Source: Pseudomonas nitroreducens NBRC 12694
GTDB lineage: Bacteria; Pseudomonadota; Gammaproteobacteria; Pseudomonadales; Pseudomonadaceae
Length of the DNA: 64,000 nt
NCBI RefSeq assembly: GCF_002091755.1
Contig: NZ_BDAI01000001.1
Location: forward strand, 1,054,001 to 1,118,000
Direction of reading: 5' to 3'
A program made the position numbers and the translations under genes. How positions within the stretch are numbered: position 1 is the first letter of the stretch; the number at the start of each line of letters is the position of its first letter. The notes beneath the pieces were generated by a model that was given only the letters and a program-made list of their open reading frames with translations, searched no databases and was not told the DNA's origin. Shown here one piece after another: positions 8,731 to 18,077 of the stretch.

Positions 8731-9423
8731 TCAGAAATATCGCGTAGGGTCGGAAATTCCAGCGGCGGAAAAGCCCTCGGAGCGCAGTCGGCAGCTGTCA
8801 CATTTGCGGCAAGCACGCCCCTCATCATCAGCCTGATAGCAGGAAACGGTGAGGCCGTAATCGACGCCCCGAGCGACGCCTGCCTCGATGATCTGCGCCT
8901 TCGAAAGGAACTGCAGCGGCGCCTGGATACGGAAGCCGTCGCCCTCCACTCCTGCCTTGGTAGCCAGGTTCGCCATACGCTCGAAGGCCTCGACGAACTC
9001 CGGGCGGCAATCCGGGTAGCCGGAATAATCCACGGCGTTCACGCCGATGAAAATGTCCCGTGCGCCCAGCACTTCCGCCCAGCCCAGCGCCAGAGAAAGG
9101 AACACGGTATTGCGCGCCGGCACATAGGTCACCGGAATGCCTTCACTGGGAGCTTGGGGAACATCGATGCTGCTGTCGGTCAGCGCGGAGCCGCCGATAC
9201 CATTCAGGTCGAGGCCGATCACCTTGTGCTCGACCACGCCCAATTGGCGGGCGACGCGCTCGGCGGCCTGCAACTCGGCACGGTGACGCTGGCCGTAGTC
9301 GAAGCTCATGGTGTAGCAGGCGTAGCCCTCGGCCTTGGCCATGGCGACCACTGTCGCGGAATCCAGGCCGCCGGAGAGCAGGATCACGGCTTTCTTGTCG
9401 TTCGCAGCATTCTTGTCGGACAT
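8731..9423 (-). CDS. queC: 7-cyano-7-deazaguanine synthase
   Basis: 230-residue ATP-dependent enzyme that makes preQ0 from 7-carboxy-7-deazaguanine for queuosine tRNA modification. The PP-loop LLSGGLDSAT is at about residues 15-24. The zinc cysteines form CRKCDSC near the C terminus plus an upstream Cys (VSCYQ). It directly follows queE with about 20 bases between them, so the two steps are co-transcribed. Confidence 0.95.
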   Translation of the reverse strand: MSDKNAANDKKAVILLSGGLDSATVVAMAKAEGYACYTMSFDYGQRHRAELQAAERVARQLGVVEHKVIGLDLNGIGGSALTDSSIDVPQAPSEGIPVTYVPARNTVFLSLALGWAEVLGARDIFIGVNAVDYSGYPDCRPEFVEAFERMANLATKAGVEGDGFRIQAPLQFLSKAQIIEAGVARGVDYGLTVSCYQADDEGRACRKCDSCRLRSEGFSAAGISDPTRYF

Positions 9424-9443
9424 AAACAGGGGCTCCTCCGCGC

Positions 9444-10091
9444 TCAGTGGCCCGGCTCATCGTTCCAGAGAATCTTGTGCAATTGCAGCTGCAGGCGGAC
9501 CGGCAGGTTGTCGCTGACGATCCAGTCGGCCAGCGCGCGCGCATCCACCTGGCGATGGCTGGGCGAGAACAGAACCTCGCCGGCTCGCTCATCCAGGCGG
9601 TACTCGATCAGCTTGGACACCGCCCAGTCATAGTCCTCGCGGGAACAGATGACGAACTTGACCTGATCGTTGAGCGTCAGCTCGCCGATGTTCTCGTAAC
9701 GATTGCGCGCCACTTCGCCGGAGCCGGGGGTCTTCAGGTCGAGGATACGGCTGACGCGGCGGTCGGTGGCCGAGATGTCCAGCGCGCCACTGGTTTCCAG
9801 CGATACTTCGTAGCCGGCATGGCACAGCCGTTCGAGCAGCGGGATACAGTTGGGCTGCGCCAGCGGCTCGCCGCCGGTCACACAGATGTAGCGCGGGCGA
9901 TACCGCGCAACCTGGTCGAGGATGGCGTCAAGGCTCTGGATTTCGCCGCCACTGAAGGCATAGGCGGTATCGCAGTAGTTGCAGCGCAGGGGGCAGCCAG
10001 TCAGGCGTACGAACACGGTCGGCAAGCCGGCGGTGCGCGTTTCCCCCTGCAACGAGTAGAAAATCTCGGTAATGCGCAGGGTCTGTTGCAT
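9444..10091 (-). CDS. queE: 7-carboxy-7-deazaguanine synthase
   Basis: Radical-SAM enzyme that contracts the ring of carboxytetrahydropterin in the queuosine pathway. With ATG 10091 it has 215 residues and opens MQQTLRITEIFYSLQGE, the typical QueE start. The open frame extends 11 codons upstream without family similarity. The [4Fe-4S] motif is CPLRCNYC (Cx3Cx2C). It lies just downstream of the cpoB terminator and begins the queE-queC unit. Confidence 0.94.
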   Translation of the reverse strand: MQQTLRITEIFYSLQGETRTAGLPTVFVRLTGCPLRCNYCDTAYAFSGGEIQSLDAILDQVARYRPRYICVTGGEPLAQPNCIPLLERLCHAGYEVSLETSGALDISATDRRVSRILDLKTPGSGEVARNRYENIGELTLNDQVKFVICSREDYDWAVSKLIEYRLDERAGEVLFSPSHRQVDARALADWIVSDNLPVRLQLQLHKILWNDEPGH

Positions 10092-10241
10092 ATCAGCCAC
10101 GGGCGTGACGGCTATACAGGCCATCCGCCTCCGTTGCGTTGGAGTCGTGGGCGCACTGGAGAGGCGCCCGGCAATCCCGGAACACAGCAGACATCAGCGC
10201 AGCTGAAACCACTGGCTTTTCCGGGGGCGGCAATTCTAACG

Positions 10242-10268
10242 AAAAAACCCGCGGCGGGCGCGGGTTTT
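10242..10268 (-). terminator. Terminator after the Tol-Pal operon
   Basis: Ten-base stem AAAACCCGCG/CGCGGGTTTT with a five-base loop, 20 bases after cpoB. On the minus strand the stem ends in a T-run. Confidence 0.82.
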
Positions 10269-10288
10269 CAGACTGCGAGATAGGAAGC

Positions 10289-11131
10289 CTACTTCAGGTT
10301 CTTCAGATCACGCTGGGACAGTTGGGCAGCGGAAGTGCCCGGATACTGCGCGACCACCTGCTGCAGGATGCCGCGAGCCTTGTCATTGTTACCCAGGCGG
10401 CGCTCGACATCGGCGAGCTTGTACAGCGAGTCCGGCACCTTGGCGCTGCTCGGGTAGGCCTGGCTGACGCGGGCGAAAGCCTGGCCGGCGCCCTGCAGGT
10501 CGCCTTTCGCGAGATTCACTTCACCCAGCCAATACTGCGCGTTACCCGCGTACTGGCTGTTCGGGTACTTGCGCAGGAAGGCGCCGAAGGCCTGGCTGGC
10601 CTTGTCGAAGTCCTTGGCCTTGATCAGGTCGAAGGCGGCGTCGTAGTAGAGCTTCTCTTTGGCCGGGTCACCCGGCTCGCTGCTGGCGGCGGGCTGCTGT
10701 TGCTGGGCGGCGGCTACGCCTGCTCCGGTAGCAGCTCCGGCACTGGCGCCGGCAGCGGGGGAATTCTGTTGAACAGCAGCACCGGCCGCTCCTGCACCTG
10801 CACCGCTGGAAAGGCGGCTGTCGATGTCCTGGAAGCGCTCCTGGTTCTCCTGCTTCATTTGCTGGATCTGGTTCTGCTGCTCTTCGAGCATGCCGCGCAG
10901 ACGGGACATTTCGTCCTGCATCTGCTGCAGCTGCATGAACAGCTGAGCCTGACCGGAGACGGGAGTTGTCATCCCGCCTCCGGCGTAGGCGCCATCAGCG
11001 CCTGCGGTGCCATAACCCGAGGGCGGCGTGCTGGCATAGCCACCATTGCCGTCCTGTACCGGAACCGCGGCTGCCGCCATGAGGGGCAGTCCGCATGCGA
11101 TCAAGGTCAGAAAACGCAGGCGCATCGGCAT
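10289..11131 (-). CDS. cpoB: Cell division coordinator CpoB (YbgF)
   Basis: Periplasmic protein that links PBP1B activity to Tol function during constriction. About 280 residues: signal peptide, a coiled-coil segment (MQLQQMQDEMSRLRGMLEEQ, used for trimerisation in the family), a low-complexity Ala/Gly/Gln linker, then TPR repeats ending AAQLSQRDLKNLK. ATG 11131 is chosen; an in-frame GTG precedes it and another ATG lies at 11125. It follows pal by a few bases and is the last gene of the cluster. Confidence 0.9.
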   Translation of the reverse strand: MPMRLRFLTLIACGLPLMAAAAVPVQDGNGGYASTPPSGYGTAGADGAYAGGGMTTPVSGQAQLFMQLQQMQDEMSRLRGMLEEQQNQIQQMKQENQERFQDIDSRLSSGAGAGAAGAAVQQNSPAAGASAGAATGAGVAAAQQQQPAASSEPGDPAKEKLYYDAAFDLIKAKDFDKASQAFGAFLRKYPNSQYAGNAQYWLGEVNLAKGDLQGAGQAFARVSQAYPSSAKVPDSLYKLADVERRLGNNDKARGILQQVVAQYPGTSAAQLSQRDLKNLK

Positions 11132-11137
11132 CACGTC

Positions 11138-11647
11138 TTACTTCTTCAGCTCAACGCGACGGTTCTGGGCCCAGGACTGCTCGTCGTGGCCAGTGGCAAC
11201 CGGACGCTCTTTGCCGTAGGAAACCAGTTCCAGCTGAGCCGGGGAAACGCCCTGCAGTACCAGGTAGCGCTGAACGGCCTTGGCACGACGCTCGCCCAGA
11301 GCCATGTTGTACTCGCGGGTGCCGCGCTCGTCAGTGTGACCTTCCAGGACTACGCGCTGGCCGGAACCTTTCAGGTCCTTGGCGTGTACGTCCAGGGCAC
11401 GCATGGCTTCCGGCTTCAGGTCGGAGCTGTCGTACTCGAAGTAGAAGGTGGTGATAGCGCGCAGAGCGGCTTCGTCGCTCAGGGAGCCGTCAACGGCACC
11501 GCTGTTGGCGCCGTAGCCAGCGTTCGGGTCAACGCCGCCATTGGCGCCTTCACCAGTTGCATCGCCTTTCTTGGACGAGCAACCAACGGCTACGGCCATG
11601 GCGAGGGCGATAACGGCAAATTTGCCGAATTTCAGCATTTCCATCAT
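11138..11647 (-). CDS. pal: Peptidoglycan-associated lipoprotein Pal (OprL)
   Basis: 169-residue outer-membrane lipoprotein that binds peptidoglycan through an OmpA-like domain. The lipobox AVAVGC places the acylated Cys at residue 23. The C-terminal half contains the OmpA-family segments LEGHTDERGTREYNMALGER and NRRVELKK. The ribosome site TTAGGAG lies just before the first ATG. It forms the outer-membrane end of the Tol-Pal system encoded upstream. Confidence 0.97.
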   Translation of the reverse strand: MMEMLKFGKFAVIALAMAVAVGCSSKKGDATGEGANGGVDPNAGYGANSGAVDGSLSDEAALRAITTFYFEYDSSDLKPEAMRALDVHAKDLKGSGQRVVLEGHTDERGTREYNMALGERRAKAVQRYLVLQGVSPAQLELVSYGKERPVATGHDEQSWAQNRRVELKK

Positions 11648-11696
11648 GTAACTCCTAATGAACCCCAGTGTATAAGTTTGAAACAGTTGGCAACCG

Positions 11697-12995
11697 TCAG
11701 TTCAGGTAAGGGGACCAGGAAGGCTCGCGCACGTCGCCTTGAGCGGTGGGTAGCGGTAACCGAACACGTCCGTTGATGCTCACGAGCATCAACACGCCCC
11801 GGTCCTGCTGGCGGGTGGCGTATATTAGCATCGTGCCATTTGGCGCAACAGTGGGCGAATCGTCCAGATTGGTGTTGGAAAGTACCCGGAGATTACCGCG
11901 CTGAAGGTCCTGCGCTGCGATCTGGAAGTTGGTGAATCCGTCCTGGCGGTGAACCATCACCAGGGTCTTCTCATCCGCCGAGAGTTTCGGGTTGGCGTTG
12001 TAGTTGCCGATGAAGGTCACGCGGTCGGTAGCGCCCGAGTTCACGTTCATCTTGTAGATCTGCGGTTTGCCGCCACGGTCCGAGGTGAAGTACAGGGTCG
12101 AGCCGTCCGCGCCCCAGAAAGGTTCGGTGTCGATCGCCGAGTTGTTGGTCAGGCGACGCAGCTGGCGGCTGCCCAGGTCCATCACGTAGATCTCCGGGTT
12201 GCCGTCGCGCGACAGCACGAAGGCCAGGCGGTTGCCGTCCGGCGAGAAGGCCGGGGCGCCGTTGAGGCCTTCGAAGTTGGAGATCTGCTCGCGGCGGCCG
12301 GTGTCGACGTACTGCATGAAGATGCGCGGACGCTTCTGCTCGAAGGACACATAGGCGATACGGCGACCATCAGGCGAGAAGCGCGGCGAAAGGATCGGCT
12401 CGCGCGATTGCAGCAGGGTCACCGGGCGAGCGCCGTCATAGTCGGAGCGCTGCAGGGTGTAGCGGGTGTTGTCCACCGAGAAGCGCTCGGCAGTCACGTA
12501 GAGCAGCCGGGTGGAGAACGCACCCTTGATGCCGGTGAGCTTCTCGAACGACTGGTCGGCGATGTAGTGCGACATGTCGCGCAGTTGGTCGGTAGTGCCG
12601 CCCACGCTGCCGGTCAGGACCTGCTGCTGGGTCGCCACGTTGAGCAGGGCATACTGGATCTGCAGGCGGCCACCGTTGGGCACGATGCTGCCGACCAGCA
12701 CGTACTGCGCGCCGAGGGCCTGCCAGTCACGGTAGATCACTTCGCTGGCCTGGACCGGCTGGCTGATCATGTTCTGGCGCGGGATCGGCTCGAAGTAACC
12801 GGAATTGCGCAGGTCGTTGCCGATGATGTTCGACATGTCTTCGGGCAGCACATTACCGCCCTGCCAGCCGAACGGAACCACGGCGATCGGGACGGCCGAG
12901 TCACGACCGCTGGAGATCACCAGCGGGTCGGCGGCCTGCGCTGCGCCGGCCACCAGGGCCAGGGCGAAGAGCGCGAAGCGAATCAGGGTACTCAC
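11697..12995 (-). CDS. tolB: Tol-Pal system protein TolB
   Basis: 432-residue periplasmic protein. A signal peptide (ALVAGAAQA) is followed by an alpha/beta domain and a six-bladed WD40-like propeller, whose repeats show as FSPDGRRIAYVS, FSPDGNRLAFV and WGADGSTLYFTS. It shuttles between Pal and TolA. The GTG start overlaps the tolA stop by four bases (GTGA), so translation is coupled. Confidence 0.96.
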   Translation of the reverse strand: MSTLIRFALFALALVAGAAQAADPLVISSGRDSAVPIAVVPFGWQGGNVLPEDMSNIIGNDLRNSGYFEPIPRQNMISQPVQASEVIYRDWQALGAQYVLVGSIVPNGGRLQIQYALLNVATQQQVLTGSVGGTTDQLRDMSHYIADQSFEKLTGIKGAFSTRLLYVTAERFSVDNTRYTLQRSDYDGARPVTLLQSREPILSPRFSPDGRRIAYVSFEQKRPRIFMQYVDTGRREQISNFEGLNGAPAFSPDGNRLAFVLSRDGNPEIYVMDLGSRQLRRLTNNSAIDTEPFWGADGSTLYFTSDRGGKPQIYKMNVNSGATDRVTFIGNYNANPKLSADEKTLVMVHRQDGFTNFQIAAQDLQRGNLRVLSNTNLDDSPTVAPNGTMLIYATRQQDRGVLMLVSINGRVRLPLPTAQGDVREPSWSPYLN

Positions 12996-14044
12996 AGATC
13001 TAAATCCTCCGGTTTGAAGACCATTCGGCGCTGACGATACAGGCTATCGAACGTGGCGCGATCCAGTTTTTGCAGTTCGGGAATACGGCCCACATTTCGG
13101 ACCGCTGCCACTGCCGAATCGTCGAAAGGCTTGTCACCACTGGAGCGAGTCACGCTCACATTAGTGATGGCGCCGCTCGGCAACATCTGAATCAGCACTT
13201 CTACGCTCATTCCATTACGAGCTGAAGGAGGACGGCTCCACTGCTGGCTCACCAGGCTGACGATCAGGTCGTCAAAGTTGCCCGCCACCTCATTACCTTG
13301 CTCGTCGGCCAGGGCCTGCTGCCGCTGCGTGTCATCCGACAGCAGTTCAGCCAGGGCCTGGGCCTTCTTGTCTTCCGTCGCCTTGCGAGCTGCGGCAGCG
13401 GCTGCGGCAGCAGCCTTTTTCTTCGCAGCCTCGACCGCGGCAGCCTTCTTCTTGGCTTCATCCGCGGCGGCTTTTTTCTTCGCGTCCTCGGCGGCCTTCT
13501 TCTTGGCCTCCTCGGCAGCTTTCTTCTTCGCCTCTTCTGCGGCCTCTTTCTTGGCCTCTTCCTCGGCTTTCTTCTTGGCTATGTCAGCCTGCTGCTTCTG
13601 CTCGGCGGCCTTGGCCTCAGCTGCTTTCTTGGCGGCTGCGGCAGCATCGGCCGCCTTCTTGGCGTCATCTGCCTTCTTCGCTTCTGCAGCTTTCTCAGCG
13701 GCATCTGCAGCCTTTTGAGCCGCATCGGCCTTCTTTTGTTCCTCGGCTTTCGCAGCAGCCAATGCCTGCTGCTCAGCCTTCTTCTGCTCGAGCTGCTCCT
13801 GCTCGTATTGCTTGGCCGAGGTTTTCTTCGCCTCGCCGGCTATCTTCTGGTTGGTCTGCTGGGTCGCCTGGCTCTTGGACTTCAGCTGGTACAGGGTAGC
13901 CTGGACGATCGGCCGCGAAGGCGGCAGTTCAGGCGTGCTGGCCCAGCTGACGAACAACATGGCAAAAATCAGCACATGCAGGGCCACGGCCAGGACCGTT
14001 GGCCAGAAGTAGCCTTCCGATTGAGAGCGCTCGAGCTGGTGCAT
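12992..14044 (-). CDS. tolA: Tol-Pal system protein TolA
   Basis: 350 residues. An N-terminal transmembrane helix (about 14-33) docks with TolQR, then comes a long Ala/Lys/Glu-rich helical domain (about 60-225) spanning the periplasm, then a globular C-terminal domain that contacts TolB/Pal. It transmits inner-membrane energy to the outer membrane. ATG 14044 overlaps the tolR stop (TGATG). The biased composition produces a long alanine-rich open frame on the other strand that is not a gene. Confidence 0.95.
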   Translation of the reverse strand: MHQLERSQSEGYFWPTVLAVALHVLIFAMLFVSWASTPELPPSRPIVQATLYQLKSKSQATQQTNQKIAGEAKKTSAKQYEQEQLEQKKAEQQALAAAKAEEQKKADAAQKAADAAEKAAEAKKADDAKKAADAAAAAKKAAEAKAAEQKQQADIAKKKAEEEAKKEAAEEAKKKAAEEAKKKAAEDAKKKAAADEAKKKAAAVEAAKKKAAAAAAAAARKATEDKKAQALAELLSDDTQRQQALADEQGNEVAGNFDDLIVSLVSQQWSRPPSARNGMSVEVLIQMLPSGAITNVSVTRSSGDKPFDDSAVAAVRNVGRIPELQKLDRATFDSLYRQRRMVFKPEDLDL

Positions 14045-14508
14045 CAACTACCTGGTGCCTCGGTAATCAGACCGACGTTGCCGACCCCGGCTTTCTGCAG
14101 ACCGCCCATGACGGCCATGACCGAGCCATAGTCGACTGCCTTGTCCCCACGGACGAAGACCTGGACTTTCTTACCCTGGCGGCTGTTCTCGGCCATGATG
14201 CCGGTGGCAGCGTTGACCAGCTGATCGAGGTCCACGGCAGTCTGGCTGCCCTTGCCCTGATCCGGGTCCACTTCCGAGCCCATGTTCCAGTAGTAGGTCT
14301 TGTCGGCCTTGATGGAGATGGTGAGCACGCGGGAATCGTTATCCTGCGGCAGCGCTTCGCTGGAAACCTTGGGCAGGTCGACCTTGACCCCCTGGTTGAG
14401 CATGGGCGCGGTCACCATGAAAATGACCAGCAGTACCAACATCACGTCGATGTAGGGCACCACGTTCATTTCCGCGACCGGCTTGCGCTTGTGACGAACT
14501 CTTGCCAT
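14044..14508 (-). CDS. tolR: Tol-Pal system protein TolR
   Basis: 154-residue ExbD/TolR family protein. The single N-terminal transmembrane helix (about 20-38) carries the conserved proton-relay Asp in PYIDVMLVLL, and a periplasmic domain follows. With TolQ it forms the proton-driven motor for TolA. It sits between tolQ (23-base gap) and tolA (overlap). Confidence 0.95.
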   Translation of the reverse strand: MARVRHKRKPVAEMNVVPYIDVMLVLLVIFMVTAPMLNQGVKVDLPKVSSEALPQDNDSRVLTISIKADKTYYWNMGSEVDPDQGKGSQTAVDLDQLVNAATGIMAENSRQGKKVQVFVRGDKAVDYGSVMAVMGGLQKAGVGNVGLITEAPGS

Positions 14509-14531
14509 GACGGCTTACCTCTTGGTCGTCT

Positions 14532-15227
14532 TCAATCGTCGCTGGTGTGCACTTTGCGGTGCAGGATGGCCTGGAACTCGTCGGCGAAGGTGTAGTAGCG
14601 GCCGATGAGCATTTCCGAGCGAGCGGCGAAACGGTTGTAGGCGATGACCGCGGGGATGGCCGCGAACAGGCCGATGGCGGTAGCGATCAGCGCTTCGGCG
14701 ATACCCGGCGCCACGGTGGCGAGGGTGGCCTGCTGCACGGTGGCCAGGCCACGGAAGGAGTTCATGATGCCCCACACGGTGCCGAACAGACCAATGTACG
14801 GGCTGGTGGAACCGACGGTAGCAAGGAACGGCAGGCTGGTTTCCAGCTTCTCTTCCTCGCGGGAAATGGCGACGCGCATGGCGCGGGAAACGCCCTCCAT
14901 CACTGCATCCGGGTCAACGCCGGCCTGCTGGCGCAGACGGGAGAATTCCTTGAAGCCGGCACGGAAGATCTGCTCGACCCCCGAATCCGGATCGGGGTTG
15001 CTGCCCGCCTGACGATAGAGCTTGGACAGGTCGATGCCCGACCAGAAGCGCTCTTCGAAAGTATCCAGGGCCTTCTTCGCCGAGCGCATCATGTTGCTGC
15101 GCTGGAAAATCATGATCCAGGAAGTGACCGATGCGGCCACCAGGGTCAGCATCACCAGCTGTACCACGACGCTGGCGTTACTGATCAAGCTCCACATGGA
15201 AGTATGGTCGACGACGTTCGGTTCCAC
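14532..15227 (-). CDS. tolQ: Tol-Pal system protein TolQ
   Basis: 231-residue ExbB/TolQ/MotA-family membrane protein with three helices. The GTG at 15227 is chosen because CAGGAG lies six bases upstream and it gives the family length (VEPNVVDHTSMWSLIS). The open frame reaches further but only into ybgC sequence. It begins one base after the ybgC stop codon. Confidence 0.94.
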   Translation of the reverse strand: MEPNVVDHTSMWSLISNASVVVQLVMLTLVAASVTSWIMIFQRSNMMRSAKKALDTFEERFWSGIDLSKLYRQAGSNPDPDSGVEQIFRAGFKEFSRLRQQAGVDPDAVMEGVSRAMRVAISREEEKLETSLPFLATVGSTSPYIGLFGTVWGIMNSFRGLATVQQATLATVAPGIAEALIATAIGLFAAIPAVIAYNRFAARSEMLIGRYYTFADEFQAILHRKVHTSDD

Positions 15228-15228
15228 G

Positions 15229-15675
15229 TTAATCTCCTGCTGAAAGGGTGTCCGGACTGCCGGCAAATGCCGCACGCAACACATCTGGGATAGCGCGGGG
15301 TTTCAGGGTGTCCGCCCGCACGCACGCCACCAGGAATCGCCCCTCGCAGAGCAAGGTCGAATCCGACGCCCGTCGAACCTGTTGACGAAACTTCAGGCTC
15401 GCACGGTTCAACTCCTCCACTTCGGCGCTGACGAGCAGTTCGTCGTCCAGGCGAGCCGGCGCGTGATAGCGCGCCTCGGCCGAATGAACGACGAAAAGCA
15501 GGTTCTCCCCCGCCAGCTGCGACTGGGCAAAGCCCAGATCACGCAGCCGCTCGGTACGAGCCCGCTCCATGAACTTGAGGTAGTTGACGTAGTAGACGAT
15601 GCCGCCGGCATCGGTGTCCTCGTAATAGACCCGATACCGCTGCTGGAACGGCTGACCCCCGTGTTGCGCGCGCAT
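15229..15675 (-). CDS. ybgC: Acyl-CoA thioesterase YbgC
   Basis: 148-residue hot-dog-fold thioesterase with the signature YYEDTDAGGIVYY (catalytic Asp) near residues 18-30. In other species it acts on short-chain acyl-CoA or acyl-ACP and associates with phospholipid enzymes. It is the first gene of the ybgC-tolQRAB-pal-cpoB cluster, an order conserved across proteobacteria. Confidence 0.93.
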   Translation of the reverse strand: MRAQHGGQPFQQRYRVYYEDTDAGGIVYYVNYLKFMERARTERLRDLGFAQSQLAGENLLFVVHSAEARYHAPARLDDELLVSAEVEELNRASLKFRQQVRRASDSTLLCEGRFLVACVRADTLKPRAIPDVLRAAFAGSPDTLSAGD

Positions 15676-15727
15676 ACTCTAAAACCAAGTCCTGGCTTTG
15701 CCAATCGGCAATCGCCTACAAATGCAA

Positions 15728-16786
15728 TTAATTACCATCTTCAGGGGCGAACAGATCCGGCGTTGCCCCCTCCCCCATCCGCTTCGGCACATTCAGGCCG
15801 AAATGCAGGTACGCATGCCGGGTCACTACACGGCCGCGCGGTGTGCGCATGATATAGCCTTGCTGGATCAGATAGGGCTCCAGCACATCTTCAATCGTGT
15901 GTCTTTCTTCGCTGATGGCGGCCGCCAGGTTGTCGACACCCACCGGCCCTCCGTCGAACTTGTCGATCATGGTCAGCAACAGGCGGCGATCCTGGTGATC
16001 GAAGCCCCTTTCGTCCACGTCCAACAGGTTCAGCGCCTTGTCGGCGATGTCGCGACTGATGTGTCCGGTGCCACGCACCTCGGCGAAATCCCGTACACGG
16101 CGCAGCAGCCGGTTGGCGATCCGCGGCGTACCACGGGCGCGCCGGGCGATCTCGAAGGCACCCGCCGGCTCGATCTCCAGGCCGAGAATCCCCGCCGAGC
16201 GGGCGACGATGCTGGACAGGTCGTCCACACCGTAGAACTCAAGACGCTGCACGATACCGAAGCGGTCACGCAGCGGATTGGTCAGCATGCCGGCGCGAGT
16301 CGTCGCGCCGACCAGGGTGAAGGGCGGCAGGTCGAGCTTGATCGAGCGCGCGGCCGGGCCTTCGCCGATCATGATGTCCAGCTGGAAGTCTTCCATGGCC
16401 GGGTACAGCACTTCCTCGACGATGGGCGACAGGCGATGGATCTCGTCCACGAACAGCACGTCGTTGGGCTCGAGGTTGGTCAGGATCGCCGCCAGGTCGC
16501 CAGGGCGTTCCAGCACCGGGCCGGAGGTGCTCTTGATCGAAACCCCCATCTCCTGGGCGATGATGTTCGCCAGGGTGGTCTTGCCCAGGCCGGGCGGGCC
16601 GAAGATCAGCGTGTGATCCAGCGCTTCCTGACGCCCGCGGGCCGCCTGGATGAACAGCTCCATCTGCTCGCGCACCACCGGCTGACCGACGTAGTCCGCC
16701 AGCTTGAGCGGGCGGATGGCGCGGTCGAACTGCTCTTCGCGGTCGCGACTGGAGGCTGAGGAAATCAGGCGATCGGCTTCGATCAT
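15728..16786 (-). CDS. ruvB: Holliday junction branch-migration helicase RuvB
   Basis: 352-residue AAA+ motor. Walker A is GPPGLGKTT, Walker B is LFVDEIHRL, sensor I is VGATTRAG, and a C-terminal winged-helix segment carries RTPRGR. ATG 16786 gives the usual length; a TTG lies one codon earlier. It is the last gene of ruvCAB and drives branch migration with RuvA. Confidence 0.96.
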   Translation of the reverse strand: MIEADRLISSASSRDREEQFDRAIRPLKLADYVGQPVVREQMELFIQAARGRQEALDHTLIFGPPGLGKTTLANIIAQEMGVSIKSTSGPVLERPGDLAAILTNLEPNDVLFVDEIHRLSPIVEEVLYPAMEDFQLDIMIGEGPAARSIKLDLPPFTLVGATTRAGMLTNPLRDRFGIVQRLEFYGVDDLSSIVARSAGILGLEIEPAGAFEIARRARGTPRIANRLLRRVRDFAEVRGTGHISRDIADKALNLLDVDERGFDHQDRRLLLTMIDKFDGGPVGVDNLAAAISEERHTIEDVLEPYLIQQGYIMRTPRGRVVTRHAYLHFGLNVPKRMGEGATPDLFAPEDGN

Positions 16787-16796
16787 CAATATCTAC

Positions 16797-17402
16797 CTAG
16801 ACCATGCCCTTGAGGGAACGGCGGATGAGTTCTTCGCTGGACAAGCCTTCCTCCTGCACGGCGGCCACGGCGCGGCTCGCCTCCTGAGGTTTGAAACCCA
16901 GGGCGATCAGCGCGCTGACCGCATCGGACTCGGCGCTTGAGACTGCGGCAACCCGCATGGGTTCCACCACCAGCGGCGCGATGGACGGAATATTCTCCCA
17001 CGCCTTGAAGCGATCCTTCAGCTCCACCAGCAGGCGCTCGGCAGTTTTCTTGCCGACGCCCGGAATCTTCACCAGGGTCGAAGTATCCTGCGCCTGCACG
17101 CAACGCACCAGCTCATCGACCTCCAGCCCCGACATCAGCGCCAGTGCCAGCTTCGGCCCCACGCCGTTGAGGCGGATCAGCTCGCGGAACAGCTCGCGCT
17201 CGCGCTTCTCGGCGAAGCCGTAGAGCAGGTGGGCATCCTCGCGCACCACCAGATGGGTATGCAGGGTCACCGGCTCGCCCAGGCTCGGCAGGCGGTACAG
17301 GGTGGTCATCGGCACTTCCAGCTCGTAGCCCACGCCGTTCACATCGACGATCAGGTGCGGCGGCTGCTTCTCCGCCAGGGTGCCACGCAGGCGTCCAATC
17401 AC
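16797..17402 (-). CDS. ruvA: Holliday junction-binding protein RuvA
   Basis: 201-residue tetramer subunit that holds the four-way junction. It has an N-terminal OB-fold (MIGRLRGTLAEK), two helix-hairpin-helix motifs (LNGVGPKLALALMSG and IPGVGKKTAERLLVEL) and a C-terminal UBA-like domain that binds RuvB. It starts with GTG. Ten bases separate it from ruvB. Confidence 0.96.
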   Translation of the reverse strand: MIGRLRGTLAEKQPPHLIVDVNGVGYELEVPMTTLYRLPSLGEPVTLHTHLVVREDAHLLYGFAEKRERELFRELIRLNGVGPKLALALMSGLEVDELVRCVQAQDTSTLVKIPGVGKKTAERLLVELKDRFKAWENIPSIAPLVVEPMRVAAVSSAESDAVSALIALGFKPQEASRAVAAVQEEGLSSEELIRRSLKGMV

Positions 17403-17436
17403 GGGTGTTTGTCCTTGCTCAAAGTTTTTCCGGATA

Positions 17437-17961
17437 TCACAGGCGCAGACGTCCGCCGCGACGGCGGGCGCCCATCAGGCCATGCGGCACCAGGCTTTGC
17501 CGGGTGTGCGCGTGGCACAGGGCGATGGCCAGGGCGTCGGAGGCGTCGATCTGCGGCTTCTGCACCAGCTTGAGCAGGTGCATCACCATCATCTGTACCT
17601 GCTGCTTGTCCGCACCACCGGTGCCGGCAATCGCCTGCTTGACCTGGCTGGCGGTGTACTCGGCGATCTGCAATCCCTCTTCCGCCGCCGCGACTATGGC
17701 CGCGCCGCGCGCCTGCCCCAGCTTCAGCGCCGAATCGGCGTTGCGCGCCATGAACACCTGCTCGATGCCCATCATGGTCGGCTGGTAGGTCTGGATGACC
17801 TCGCGCACACCACGGAAGACGATCTGCAGGCGCTCGAACAGCTCGCCATTGCCGGTGCGGATGCAGCCCGAGGCCACGTATTCACAACCACGGCCGGTGT
17901 CGCGCACCACGCCGAAGCCGGTAATTCGTGAACCTGGGTCGATGCCGAGAATCAGGGTCAT
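17437..17961 (-). CDS. ruvC: Holliday junction resolvase RuvC
   Basis: 174-residue endonuclease that cuts Holliday junctions. ATG 17961 begins MTLILGIDPGSRITG, which holds the first catalytic Asp. Further acidic residues follow in MGIEQVF and QIDASDALAIALCH. The frame extends nine codons upstream, but those residues are not conserved. It begins the ruvCAB operon. Confidence 0.96.
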   Translation of the reverse strand: MTLILGIDPGSRITGFGVVRDTGRGCEYVASGCIRTGNGELFERLQIVFRGVREVIQTYQPTMMGIEQVFMARNADSALKLGQARGAAIVAAAEEGLQIAEYTASQVKQAIAGTGGADKQQVQMMVMHLLKLVQKPQIDASDALAIALCHAHTRQSLVPHGLMGARRRGGRLRL

Positions 17962-18008
17962 GTCCGTTCGATCACACCTAGTCTGCAACGCGCATTTCAG
18001 ATAACAAA

Positions 18009-18052
18009 AACCGGAAGCGGGAGGCGCCGCTGACGACCACTCCCGCTTCCGG
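18009..18052 (-). terminator. Hairpin terminator after yebC/pmpR
   Basis: Twelve-base stem CCGGAAGCGGGA/TCCCGCTTCCGG with an 18-base loop, followed on the minus strand by TTTTTGTT. It separates yebC/pmpR from ruvC. Confidence 0.78.
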
Positions 18053-18077
18053 CTTCAGCACATCGCCGATGGTGGGA

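Noticed and set aside
13278..13718. Plus-strand frame encoding a poly-Ala/Phe/Ser protein
   Set aside because: Antisense of the Ala/Lys-rich TolA stalk; composition is an artefact.
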